Notes under the pieces: generated by a model
The model's database searches: none
Told to the model about the DNA's origin: nothing
What the model saw: the letters and a program-made list of their open reading frames with translations, nothing else
Part shown: one piece after another, positions 1 through 8,149 of the stretch
Position numbering within the stretch: the first letter of the stretch is position 1
How the letters are laid out: each line of letters opens with the position of its first letter
Program-made: the position numbers and the translations under genes
Assembly (NCBI GenBank): GCA_003506895.1
Contig: DNXO01000110.1
Location: 1-22,178, forward strand
DNA length: 22,178 nt
DNA from: Acetobacteraceae bacterium
Lineage (GTDB): Bacteria; Pseudomonadota; Alphaproteobacteria; Acetobacterales; Acetobacteraceae
Reading direction: 5' to 3'

Positions 1-144
1 GCCGACGGCTTCCGTCAAACGACTCGTTTATTTCGCCGCGTATCCTAAAGGCAGCGAACGGCCGGGCACTCGTCTGTGCGTCTGTAATACAAGCCGTCTT
101 GCCATCATGGCCGTCCTTCTGCTGAAACGGACCTTGGGGGACAC

Positions 145-322
145 ATGAAGACACTGAACATCCTGGCGGCCGCGACGCCAATTTTCGTTCAGGCGGCGCC
201 CGGTTCGGAGCCGCGGTAAGCGGAGGCGGGGTCGTCGCGGGAACGATTGCCTGCTCGGCCGTGGCTGCCACCCCTTGCACCGCCGCCTCGGCTGTCCTCC
301 TTATTATCCCAATGTCCGCGAC
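145..322 (+). pseudogene. Decayed small exported glycine-rich protein (three-frame remnant)
   Basis: A GGGGGA ribosome binding site precedes ATG 145. That frame encodes MKTLNILAAATPIFVQAAPG, which looks like the start of a signal peptide, but it stops at TAA 217-219 after 24 residues. The sequence continues as SGGGVVAGTIACSAVAATP in the next frame (about 219-275) and as PPYYPNV in the third (296-316). Put together, signal peptide, glycine-zipper-like stretch and Pro/Tyr tail match the usual layout of short exported alphaproteobacterial proteins. I infer a gene broken by two frameshifts, or sequencing errors. Bases 1-144 upstream show nothing I can support. The remnant ends at the start of the VWA gene. 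Confidence 0.35.
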
Positions 323-1520
323 CCAAGACCCCCTCGCCCAACCCCACCCGCGCATCGCGGCCAACGTCATGCACTTCGCGCGCCTGCTGCGCCGCGCCGG
401 GCTTCCTGTCGGCCCGGCCGAGGCGATCGCCGCGCAGGATGCGCTGACACGCATCGACCTGGCGTCCAAGACCCAGGCCCGCACTGCGCTGCGCAGCGCG
501 ATGATCCACCGCCACGAGCATCAGGATGTGTTCGACCAGGCGTTCGCGCTGTTCTGGCGCGACCCGACGGCCGCCGAACAGGCCGCCGCGATGGCGCTGA
601 TGGACGCCCAGAAAAAGCCCAAACCCGAACGCGCGCCGCCGGCCTCCCGCCGTGTCGCCGAGGCGTTCGCGTCCAAGAAAGACCGCCCGCAGCCGCCGAA
701 GGAAGAACCCCCGGTCATCGACATGACGATGACGGTGTCCGAGCAGGAACGCCTGCAACAGATGGATTTCGAGGCGATGGGCGCGGCCGAGATCGCCAAC
801 GCCAAACGTGAAATCCGCCGCTTGGTCCTGCCGCTGGATATGAAGCGCACTCGCCGGCTGCGCGCCGACCAGAACGGGCCGGTGACCGACCTGAAGCGCA
901 CGATCCGGAGCAGCCTGCGCCAGGGCGGCGAAATCCTGACCATCGCCAGAAATCGAAGGGTCACTCGGCCGCCCCCGTTGGTGGTGCTGTGCGACATCTC
1001 CGGCTCAATGGCGCGCTATGCCCAGATCTTGCTGCACTTCCTGCACGCCGTGACCAACGACCGCGACCGGGTCAGCGTGTTCCTGTTCGGCACCCGCCTG
1101 TCCAACGTGACCCGCCAACTGAAAGCCCGCGACCCGGAGGTTGCGTTCCAGATGGTGGCGCACGCCGTCCCCGACTGGTCCGGCGGCACCCGGATCGGGG
1201 AGGCCGTCGCCAGCTTCAACCACCGGTGGGCCAAGCGCGTTCTGGGGCAAGGCGCCGTCGTGCTGCTGATCACCGACGGCCTGGACCGCGACGGCGCCCA
1301 CGGCCTGGCGGAGAACATGGACCGCCTGCACCGGTCGTGCACAAGGCTGATATGGCTGAATCCGCTGTTGCGCTGGAGCGGGTTCGAGCCAAAGTCTCAG
1401 GGTATCAAGGCCATGCTGCCGCATGTGGACGAATTCCGCCCGGTGCATAATCTGGCGAGCCTGCGCAGCCTGATCGATCTTTTGTCGCGCCCAACACGCA
1501 TGAAGGGAACATACCGATGA
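312..1520 (+). CDS. CoxE-like VWA-domain protein, molybdenum hydroxylase maturation
   Basis: This 402-residue protein belongs to the CoxE family of von Willebrand A proteins, known in aerobic CO dehydrogenase and related Mo-hydroxylase clusters. There they work with a MoxR-type AAA+ ATPase (CoxD) to insert or mature the active-site metal. The N-terminal helical region (IAANVMHFARLLRRAGLPVG, residues ~15-34) is typical of CoxE. A charged linker follows (~100-150). The VWA domain has a complete MIDAS: D228-I-S-G-S232, T293 in SGGTRIGE, and D322 in LLITDGLDRD. I chose ATG 312 because family homology begins there; an upstream GTG at 261 would only add 17 hydrophobic residues from the decayed gene. 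Neither start has a clear ribosome site. The stop overlaps the next start as ATGA. It is probably cytoplasmic. No CoxD partner is present in the window. Confidence 0.85.
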   Translation: MSATQDPLAQPHPRIAANVMHFARLLRRAGLPVGPAEAIAAQDALTRIDLASKTQARTALRSAMIHRHEHQDVFDQAFALFWRDPTAAEQAAAMALMDAQKKPKPERAPPASRRVAEAFASKKDRPQPPKEEPPVIDMTMTVSEQERLQQMDFEAMGAAEIANAKREIRRLVLPLDMKRTRRLRADQNGPVTDLKRTIRSSLRQGGEILTIARNRRVTRPPPLVVLCDISGSMARYAQILLHFLHAVTNDRDRVSVFLFGTRLSNVTRQLKARDPEVAFQMVAHAVPDWSGGTRIGEAVASFNHRWAKRVLGQGAVVLLITDGLDRDGAHGLAENMDRLHRSCTRLIWLNPLLRWSGFEPKSQGIKAMLPHVDEFRPVHNLASLRSLIDLLSRPTRMKGTYR

Positions 1521-1852
1521 CCCAGGCCCCGATGACCCAGACCGAGGATGTCCTGCAAACCGCCGCCCAATGGCGCGCCGCCGGCGAACAGGTCGCCGTC
1601 GCCACCGTGACCGAAACCTGGGGTAGTTCCCCGCGTCCCGCCGGCAGCCAGATGGCGATCACCAAGTCGGGCCGGATGGCCGGTTCGGTGTCCGGCGGCT
1701 GTATCGAGGGCGCTGTTGCCGACGCGGCGATGAAGACGATTGAAAACGGTACACCTCAACTGCTGGATTTCGGCGTGAGCCACGAAAAAGCGTGGGAAGT
1801 CGGATTGGCGTGCGGTGGCAAGGTGAAGGTGTTTGTCGAGCGGCTGAACTAA
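1517..1852 (+). CDS. XdhC/CoxI family protein, N-terminal half
   Basis: This 111-residue protein corresponds to the XdhC_CoxI domain alone. XdhC proteins bind molybdenum cofactor, promote its sulfuration and hand it to xanthine-dehydrogenase-type enzymes. Visible family motifs are GSSPRPAGSQMAI (~36-48), GSVSGGCIEGAV (~55-66) and VGLACGGKVKVFVE (~95-108). The cysteines in SGGCIEG and LACGG are the conserved ones. A single-chain XdhC is roughly 250-350 residues, so this is the front half only; the Rossmann half is the next gene. Such split pairs are common in alphaproteobacterial cox-type clusters, so I read this as natural rather than a break. It starts on an ATGA overlap with the VWA gene, implying coupled translation. 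Confidence 0.88.
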   Translation: MTQAPMTQTEDVLQTAAQWRAAGEQVAVATVTETWGSSPRPAGSQMAITKSGRMAGSVSGGCIEGAVADAAMKTIENGTPQLLDFGVSHEKAWEVGLACGGKVKVFVERLN

Positions 1853-1919
1853 GGATTCCGTTATAGCCGAGCGTCCAGACCGGCTTACCATCGTTGAAAA
1901 CGTCCCGGGATAACCGTCC

Positions 1920-2618
1920 ATGACCCCAGAAATCCTTGCCGCCATCGAACAGGCCAAGCGCGAAAAGCGCCCCGTCGTGCTGGCGACCCAACTGCCCACC
2001 GGCGAACAACAATTGCTCCCCGCCCCCGACGCCCCAGCCGACCTGAACGACGCAGCCACACGCGCACTCGACCGCGACGAAAGCGGCACGGTCAAACTGG
2101 GAGAAACCGACTGGTTCCTGCAGGCCTACAACCCGCCGCTTCGCCTGATCATCGTCGGCGCCGTTCATATCGCCCAGGCGCTGGTGCCGTTCGCGGTCCC
2201 GTGCGGATTCGCCGTCACCGTCGTCGATCCCCGCCGGTCTTTCGCCTCCGACGAGCGCTTTCCCGGCGTTGAAATCTCGACCGACTGGCCGGATGAGGCG
2301 CTGGACAAATTCGCCCCGGACAGCCGCACCGCCGTCGTCACCCTGACCCACGATCCCAAGCTGGACGACCCCGCCCTGGATCGCGCGCTGAAGTCCCAAG
2401 CCTTCTACATCGGTTCGCTCGGCTCCCGCCGCACCCACGCCGCCCGCTTGAAGCGCCTGCGCGACCTTGGCCACCAGGACAACGCCCTGTCGCGCATCCG
2501 CGGCCCGGTCGGCCTGAACATCGAGGCCGTCACCGCCCCCGAAATCGCCCTGTCCATCATCGCCGAGATCGTCGGCGTCCGCCGCAACGCACCTCTGCCG
2601 CCCAAATCGTCTCTATGA
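1920..2618 (+). CDS. XdhC family protein, C-terminal Rossmann half
   Basis: This 232-residue protein matches the XdhC C-terminal Rossmann-like domain. The N-terminal ~75 residues look like a partial XdhC front. The Rossmann core starts at LIIVGAVHIAQALVPFA (~76-92), then VTVVDPRRSFASDERFPG, AVVTLTHDPKLDDPAL and FYIGSLGSRRTHAARLKRL, which are hallmark blocks of the family. The usual second glycine of a GxGxxG-like loop reads as V-G-A-V-H here. It presumably works with the 111-residue XdhC half on molybdenum cofactor delivery. The 67-base gap before it is the only real spacer in the operon. Its stop overlaps the next gene as ATGA at 2615-2618. The ribosome site before ATG 1920 is weak. Confidence 0.87.
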   Translation: MTPEILAAIEQAKREKRPVVLATQLPTGEQQLLPAPDAPADLNDAATRALDRDESGTVKLGETDWFLQAYNPPLRLIIVGAVHIAQALVPFAVPCGFAVTVVDPRRSFASDERFPGVEISTDWPDEALDKFAPDSRTAVVTLTHDPKLDDPALDRALKSQAFYIGSLGSRRTHAARLKRLRDLGHQDNALSRIRGPVGLNIEAVTAPEIALSIIAEIVGVRRNAPLPPKSSL

Positions 2619-4273
2619 AATTCGGCTCTGTCCCGCTTGAGGACGCACGCGGCGCCATCATGGCGCACAGCCAGAAGGTCGGCGAGCGGATGATCCGCAA
2701 GGGCTCGTTGCTGGACGAGTCCGCGATCGAAGCCCTGCGCGCCGCCGGCCGGCAGGACGTGATCTGCGCCCGCCTGGAACCCGGCGACGTGCCGGAGGAT
2801 ATCGCCGCCGACCGGCTGGCAACGCCGCTGTTGTCGCCGCTGATCGCCCGTTCCCGCGCCGCCACCGGCCGGGTGAACCTGGTGGCCGAGGCCCCTGGCC
2901 TGTTGCGCGTCGATGCCGGACGAATCGACCGCCTGAACACGATCGACGAGGCGCTGACACTCGGCACCCTGCCCGACTACACGGTGGTGGCGGCGAAAGA
3001 CTTGGTTGCCACCATCAAGATCGTGCCGTTTTCCGTCCCCGGCAACGTCCTGTCGGTGGCCGAGGCCATGGCCCGTCAGGGCGGCAGTCCGCTGACCCTG
3101 CACCCGTTCCGGCACCTGAAGGTCGGCCTGGTCGTCAGCGAACTGCCCGGCCTGAAGGACAGCGTGACCGAGAAGACCATCGCGATCACCGACGCCCGGG
3201 TGACCGCGCTGACGGGATCGCTATTGCCGCCTATCCGCTGCGCGCATGATGCCGACGCGATCGGCCACGCATTGGACTCCCTGGTCGGCCAGGGCGCGGG
3301 CCTGTTGCTGGTGATCGGTGCGTCCGCCGTGGTGGACCGCCGCGATGTCGGGCCGTCCGGCATCGTGCGGGCGGGCGGCCAAATCCTGCATTTCGGCATG
3401 CCCGTCGATCCCGGCAACCTGATTTGCCTCGGCCGCATCGGCGACAAACCGGCGCTGGTGCTGCCCGGTTGCGCCCGCAGCCCCAGCCTGAACGGCGTCG
3501 ATTTCGTGCTGAGCCGCCTGTTCGCCGGCCTGACGATCACGCCGCGCGACATGATGCTGATGGGCGTCGGCGGCCTGCTGAAGGAAATGGAAACCCGCCC
3601 GATGCCGCGCGAGAAAGCCCCCGCCACACCTCGGTCCGGTGCCGCGCCGCGCAGCGCGCCGACGATCGCGGCGGTGGTGCTGGGGGCCGGACGCTCCCGC
3701 CGCATGGCGCCGCATAACAAACTGCTGGTGACCGACAAAGCCGGCAAAACCATGATCGCCCGCGTGGTGGATAACGTCCTGTCCTCCAATGCTCGGCCGG
3801 TCATGGTGGTGACCGGGCATATGGCCGAGGAGGTGGAGCAGGCGCTGGGCGGGCGGCCGGTGCGATATGTACATGCGGAGGACTACGCCGAGGGCCTGTC
3901 CGCCAGCCTGAAAGCCGGCATCGCCGCTGTCCCGCCGGAGTGTTCGGCCGCGATCGTGTGCCTGGGCGACATGCCGCTGGTCACCGGCCGGATGATCGAC
4001 CGCCTGCTGTCGATGTACAGCCCGGATGAGGGCCGCCTGATCGTGCTGCCGACGTTCCGCGGCAAGCAGGGCAACCCGATGCTATGGGACAAACGTTTCT
4101 TCCCCGAGATACTGGGGATCAGCGGCGACTCCGGTGCCAGGTTCTTGGTAGGCAAGCACAGCGAGTTCGTGTGCGAGGTCGAAATGGCCGACGACGCGGT
4201 TCTGCGCGATTTCGACACGACGGAGTCGCTGGCGACGCTGCCGAAGGGGATGCGCCCGGAGGGGGTTGGGTAG
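2615..4273 (+). CDS. Molybdopterin-binding / MobA-like nucleotidyltransferase fusion protein
   Basis: This 552-residue two-module protein starts on an ATGA overlap. The N-terminal part (1-~170) is MoeA-related; residues ~170-330 form a MoaB/Mog-type molybdopterin-binding domain (LKVGLVVSELPG, GAGLLLVIGASAVVDRRD, PGNLICLGRIGDKPALVLPG). After an Ala/Pro-rich linker (~335-348) comes a MobA/MocA-like NTP transferase: AAVVLGAGRSRRMAPHNKLL (~349-368) is the nucleotide-binding signature and IVCLGDMPLV (~446-455) the metal-binding block. C-terminal GKQGNPMLW and GDSGARFL also fit MocA-like cytidylyltransferases. The expected role is to bind molybdopterin and activate it with CTP to give the cytosine dinucleotide cofactor used by CO-dehydrogenase-type hydroxylases. 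This fits its place after CoxE and XdhC. CTP rather than GTP use is an inference from context. Confidence 0.85.
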   Translation: MKFGSVPLEDARGAIMAHSQKVGERMIRKGSLLDESAIEALRAAGRQDVICARLEPGDVPEDIAADRLATPLLSPLIARSRAATGRVNLVAEAPGLLRVDAGRIDRLNTIDEALTLGTLPDYTVVAAKDLVATIKIVPFSVPGNVLSVAEAMARQGGSPLTLHPFRHLKVGLVVSELPGLKDSVTEKTIAITDARVTALTGSLLPPIRCAHDADAIGHALDSLVGQGAGLLLVIGASAVVDRRDVGPSGIVRAGGQILHFGMPVDPGNLICLGRIGDKPALVLPGCARSPSLNGVDFVLSRLFAGLTITPRDMMLMGVGGLLKEMETRPMPREKAPATPRSGAAPRSAPTIAAVVLGAGRSRRMAPHNKLLVTDKAGKTMIARVVDNVLSSNARPVMVVTGHMAEEVEQALGGRPVRYVHAEDYAEGLSASLKAGIAAVPPECSAAIVCLGDMPLVTGRMIDRLLSMYSPDEGRLIVLPTFRGKQGNPMLWDKRFFPEILGISGDSGARFLVGKHSEFVCEVEMADDAVLRDFDTTESLATLPKGMRPEGVG

Positions 4274-4311
4274 GTGTTTGGGTTCGTGGCCTCATGCCGG
4301 CGGTGGGGACA

Positions 4312-4354
4312 CGATAAACATCCTTATCGGAGCGTCCGAGCGCCCCACGGCGCT
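4312..4354 (+). terminator. Two tandem hairpins after the Mo-maturation operon
   Basis: CGATAA-ACATCC-TTATCG at 4312-4329 and AGCGCC-CCAC-GGCGCT at 4339-4354 are two perfect 6-bp stems about 40 bases after the last stop of the operon. The second is followed by TT only, so a classic U-tract is missing. Together they are a plausible but weak transcription end. They also mark the left edge of the low-GC island. Confidence 0.35.
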
Positions 4355-4419
4355 TTGAACAGTCATCCCCGCCGTGCCAGCCGATCGTGCTTCAGATCGG
4401 ACACCAGCCGCCTCTGGCT

Positions 4420-4640
4420 TTAACCGATCCGCGACATCTCGTCAGGCGGACCTAGGTGGCTTGAAACCGCTTGCTCCCCGCGATGGAATCGGGGTCCGGA
4501 TCGATGCCGAGAACGACCCGCACCATCTCATCTGTGCCCTCGTCATCGTCGCTGGCGTCCAGCAAACGCGTGTATGTCACCAGGTGCGTTTCATCATAGA
4601 GGGTGAGCGTCTCGGACCAGGGCAACGCAACGAGGCAATT
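4420..4640 (-). pseudogene. Remnant of a conserved accessory-gene protein, frameshifted
   Basis: The complement strand reads TLTLYDETHLVTYTRLLDA, an acidic loop, then MVRVVLGIDPDPDS, ending at TAG 4452-4454. In the neighbouring frame the sequence goes on as SSHLGPPDEMSRIG and stops at 4420-4422. This pattern (HL..Y.RLLDA, VLGIDPDR, SHLARA.WM..IGY) is what I recall from the C-terminus of small conserved alphaproteobacterial proteins common on integrative elements and plasmids, loosely of the DUF2285 neighbourhood. The family name is uncertain. A frameshift and an early stop, plus no start codon, make it a broken remnant. It lies on the same strand just downstream of the giant helical gene. Apart from this and the tandem hairpins, nothing else is visible in 4274-4657. 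Confidence 0.4.
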
Positions 4641-4657
4641 AATAGATAGTCGTTGCG

Positions 4658-7600
4658 TTACTGAGCCGACCCCGGCGGGTCGAGGTCGAGGAAGCTGGTT
4701 TCACCAAGCGATGCGAGATGGTTGACGGCCTCGCTAACGCGCTCGATCGTTTCAAGAGTCCCTTTGTCGCGGCCTTCAGTCAAAACAAAGCGGATGGGCC
4801 CCTGCCCCGCCATATAAGCCCAACGCTCAACAGCGGAGTTGCGTATAAGGCCAAGAAGGATCTCGACGGCCTGATCGACGTGCCTCGTGGCGATTTTCTG
4901 TAGCCAGTCAGCAATGTTGTGCCAATCACTCGGCCCAAGTCCGATTCTATTCATTGCAAGCAACTGATTACACAGCCATAGTTCGTCAACGACGCCATGA
5001 AAGCACCAACGACTGATCGCTCCGAGTTCTTCGCGATAGTGGCTTCGATCGCTGTCGGCTATCGCTGCGGCCAAACGTCGCTCCCAATAGGAAACACCTC
5101 GTTGGCGAGCATCTTCAGGAACCACCGAAATCGGCTTGGAAACTTCATCACCCACAAACCACATCGCGCTTCTACGAACGGTACCAGGCGCGTGTGCCAG
5201 GAATTGTTGAATCAGCTTATCTGGGGCTTTACCTTCAAGAACGAGAACCATCACATAGCTGGCGAATCGTCTCTCCCGAATGTTCCTGTCGTCGTCGGCT
5301 GCGCCAAATGGGCTAGAAAGCCGTTCGATTTCCTTGAGATAACATACCTCAAGCTCCGACATTAACTCGCCAATCGGCCCCTGATCGTTCATCAGGTGCG
5401 AACGCCAAGCCGCCTCCCTCAATGCATCATTGTCCGCCGGGAACACCGCCGCCATCCGCGCCTTAAGCCAGTTCGCGTCGTTGTAGTATTGCAGTCGCAA
5501 GTAGCGGCCGAGGACCGCGCGCGTGATGCGTCCGGTCATCGTGTGGTCGGCCATTTGGGTCTCAAGCGCTCGGACGATCTCGGGTTGTGTGACGGTTGCC
5601 GCTCGTTCGCGGGTGGCTGCTGGAACATCAACCTGCATCCACCACACCAAAAGAATGCAGACTTCCGTTGCTATACCACGCGATGTATCCTGTGCGGTGA
5701 AGTAGGGGTGTCTTTCGAATCTTTCCTCGAAATCGTCGGCATCAGCTGTCTTCGACCGGAGAGTGAGCGTGGTCATAACAAGTGACCGCACTATTTCAGC
5801 ATGTTCTCGCGGAATGCCTGTCAGGCCAAGACGCAGGCCTCTGACCAGCAGTTTGCTGGCGGCCTTGATGGCCCAATCCCAGGTTTGGTCATCACCATCC
5901 GACAGGACTGAAGTATCGATTGCCTCCCCGTCTTTGGTGAACACAAATGCTATTAATATAAGAATTTTGTCCCAATAAACATCGTTCCGGTTGCTTGCCC
6001 CGTATTGAAGACCGTCCAAAAGGTGGCGGATATAGACAGGTTTGAGGCTTACAAACTCATCCGCGTCTGCGGAATACCTCCTTGAATCCGCGAAAGCAGC
6101 GCTTTGCAGCGCCTGGGCAAGGGCCGTCACGGTCTGACGATGGGGCTCGTCGGCCGGCTGCCAGTCCTTCAGGAATGCGATGATTTCAGCCACGGGCGCG
6201 CTGGAAAAATCCGAAGCCTTGATCGGGCTTTCATCCTGAATAGTCGTCGGCATATGCCATTCATGCGGATCACCCGACTTTTCGATAGCTTCACGACGAT
6301 CACGCGGCAGGACTGCGCGCCACCCCCAAAGCACCTCGGTAACTACACCAATTCTGTAGGCTTGTTCGTCCTCGGCATTTGGCGGCCGGTTGTAATGCCC
6401 CTCGAATCGGTTTCGCCACCCCGCGTAGTATTTGTTGGGCAGCGTGTCGACGAAACTCAGAATTGCCGATTGATCGCCGGGCGGCAAAGACGGAAACCAT
6501 GCTCGTGCGAGTGCATCATATTCAATGCGGCTTCCGGTTTCGGGTATCAGTTCCTTATTTAGTAGGTAGGAACTCGCCAGTTCCTGGGCTGAACACGGAT
6601 CTTGCGAAAGAAAAAATAGGCAGAGGCGAACAAATATACGCTCCGCCTGATTGGCCAATATGCCAACCACGTCCGACGTCGATGCCGCCTTGCCTTCAAT
6701 TAGGAGTTCTGCAGATCGACGCACGGCATTGACAAGCGCCTCGAAAATATCATTCGGCGGCAGGCCGCTCTCTACAATCGGTCGGGTAGATAGATAGCTG
6801 TATCTGCCATTGCTGGAAATCGACACTGCTTGACGGAGCAGATCAACGACAAGATACAGCGCATCAATTCCGCATGCGACGGTCAGCGCCTCGATGAGCG
6901 AAGGTAAATGATGCTCATACATGTGCTCGCTGTGGTGAGTGGCGATCCGTCCGTTGTCGTCCCACAAACGCAGAAGTTCCCGCGCAAGCCGCAACGCCGC
7001 TGATGTCTGTTTGGCCTCGGCGAGGTTTTTTACTAGCGTGTCAGGCGCCAACAAATACGAAGCTCCACCTGCCCGGCTTATCCATGCAACAGCCATGTCC
7101 GTAAGTGGGGCCGATTCCTCCGTCGGAAGCGCGGCCAAGATGGCGATGCCATTTTGACGGATGTCTGGGTGGTCCGATCCTGATACAGCACGCAGTGCAT
7201 CCACTACACCCTTGCGGGTGGTTGAATCCGTGGATGACGCCATTCTCAGGAGATATTTTCCAGCGGGCCATTCTCGATAGTTCCAGCTCACCTTTGAGCT
7301 TTCAGGTACCGGGTCGAGCGGTTCACCGAGCAGCCCTGCTTTCATCAGATAAGGTATCCAATCTCCTGTCGTGAGCGTGTTGTAAAAATGCCATTGAAGT
7401 TGCATCGCGCTGGGAATTTCGGCTTTGAATGACGCCACTGCCTGCCGGTAATTTGTCGACGTTGCCAAGTTGACAACCCGACGCACCAATGTCGCATACC
7501 GACGCCGGAGGGCCAGGGCCACGGCTCGAATTACGATGTCGAACGGTTCTTGATAATTTGTCCTGAAATCGTCGTCGACCTTCAGCGATTTATGGAACGA

Positions 7601-8119
7601 CCGCCCATGAACCACCTCGTTGGTATCAGTGAGCTTTGCCCACAAATTTGCAATGTCGCCGTTCGGATCGAGACCAAGCCGCGACACTATCTTACGAACC
7701 TGCGTCTTGTGGTTGATCCGCGGTTCGAGTGCCCTGATAGCCCTGTTGATTGCTTCCTGGTCGAATTTTAGTTTTGCCAGCAGCTTTCTCGCAGCCTCGG
7801 ACTTGACGTCATGACCGGGCTCTTCAATGGCGACCGCTTCCATCGGTACTTCGAGGACACTGCGGAGCAAAGATTCCAGTTCGCGCAGCGCGTGGGCGGC
7901 TACCGGTGTTGAAACATTCAGGACAAAGACGCCTGCGGAGAGGCGGCAGAAATCCTCATACCGTGCGGCGATCGATTGCCCCAGAAGTTCGTGAAGCAGG
8001 TTGCGGGTATCCCGCTGCTCCGACGATAGTTCGAACGTATCGACAGGCTCTTCCATGAGAAAGTGTGTGGAACCCCTTGGTGCAAGCAAGTCCATATCAG
8101 CGTTGTCATGTGCCAGCAT
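4658..8119 (-). CDS. Giant all-helical (HEAT-like) protein of unknown function
   Basis: I do not recognise this protein by name. It is ~1,153 residues from ATG 8119; a TTG at 8149 and ATGs at 8095 and 8056 are alternatives, and none has a good ribosome site. There is no signal peptide, membrane segment, Walker A loop, nuclease or other catalytic signature. The N-terminal ~220 residues form a compact helical block (ARYEDFCRLSAGVFVLNVS; NEVVHGRSFH ~167-176). From ~285 (REWPAGKYLLRMA) to the end it looks like helical pairs of ~35-45 residues, as in HEAT/ARM-type solenoids, with W-rich helices (WDWAIKAASKLL, CILLVWWMQVD). The block SEHMYEHHLPSLIEAL...GIDALYLVVDLL recalls the solenoid halves of large STAND-like or defence-associated proteins, but this is memory only. 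One 60-base sample here is ~50% G+C against ~67% in the Mo operon, so lateral acquisition is likely. It stands alone on its strand. Confidence 0.8.
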   Translation of the reverse strand: MLAHDNADMDLLAPRGSTHFLMEEPVDTFELSSEQRDTRNLLHELLGQSIAARYEDFCRLSAGVFVLNVSTPVAAHALRELESLLRSVLEVPMEAVAIEEPGHDVKSEAARKLLAKLKFDQEAINRAIRALEPRINHKTQVRKIVSRLGLDPNGDIANLWAKLTDTNEVVHGRSFHKSLKVDDDFRTNYQEPFDIVIRAVALALRRRYATLVRRVVNLATSTNYRQAVASFKAEIPSAMQLQWHFYNTLTTGDWIPYLMKAGLLGEPLDPVPESSKVSWNYREWPAGKYLLRMASSTDSTTRKGVVDALRAVSGSDHPDIRQNGIAILAALPTEESAPLTDMAVAWISRAGGASYLLAPDTLVKNLAEAKQTSAALRLARELLRLWDDNGRIATHHSEHMYEHHLPSLIEALTVACGIDALYLVVDLLRQAVSISSNGRYSYLSTRPIVESGLPPNDIFEALVNAVRRSAELLIEGKAASTSDVVGILANQAERIFVRLCLFFLSQDPCSAQELASSYLLNKELIPETGSRIEYDALARAWFPSLPPGDQSAILSFVDTLPNKYYAGWRNRFEGHYNRPPNAEDEQAYRIGVVTEVLWGWRAVLPRDRREAIEKSGDPHEWHMPTTIQDESPIKASDFSSAPVAEIIAFLKDWQPADEPHRQTVTALAQALQSAAFADSRRYSADADEFVSLKPVYIRHLLDGLQYGASNRNDVYWDKILILIAFVFTKDGEAIDTSVLSDGDDQTWDWAIKAASKLLVRGLRLGLTGIPREHAEIVRSLVMTTLTLRSKTADADDFEERFERHPYFTAQDTSRGIATEVCILLVWWMQVDVPAATRERAATVTQPEIVRALETQMADHTMTGRITRAVLGRYLRLQYYNDANWLKARMAAVFPADNDALREAAWRSHLMNDQGPIGELMSELEVCYLKEIERLSSPFGAADDDRNIRERRFASYVMVLVLEGKAPDKLIQQFLAHAPGTVRRSAMWFVGDEVSKPISVVPEDARQRGVSYWERRLAAAIADSDRSHYREELGAISRWCFHGVVDELWLCNQLLAMNRIGLGPSDWHNIADWLQKIATRHVDQAVEILLGLIRNSAVERWAYMAGQGPIRFVLTEGRDKGTLETIERVSEAVNHLASLGETSFLDLDPPGSAQ

Positions 8120-8149
8120 AGGCCACCAAGCTGGGTTCGTTATGGGCAA

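Noticed and set aside
1853..1919. Break between the two XdhC genes as a recent split of one gene
   Set aside because: The two halves overlap in content and each has its own start; separate XdhC halves are common in cox-type clusters.
4374..4649. A 91-codon open frame on the + strand
   Set aside because: No family resemblance or ribosome site. The complement carries the recognisable remnant, so this is its shadow.
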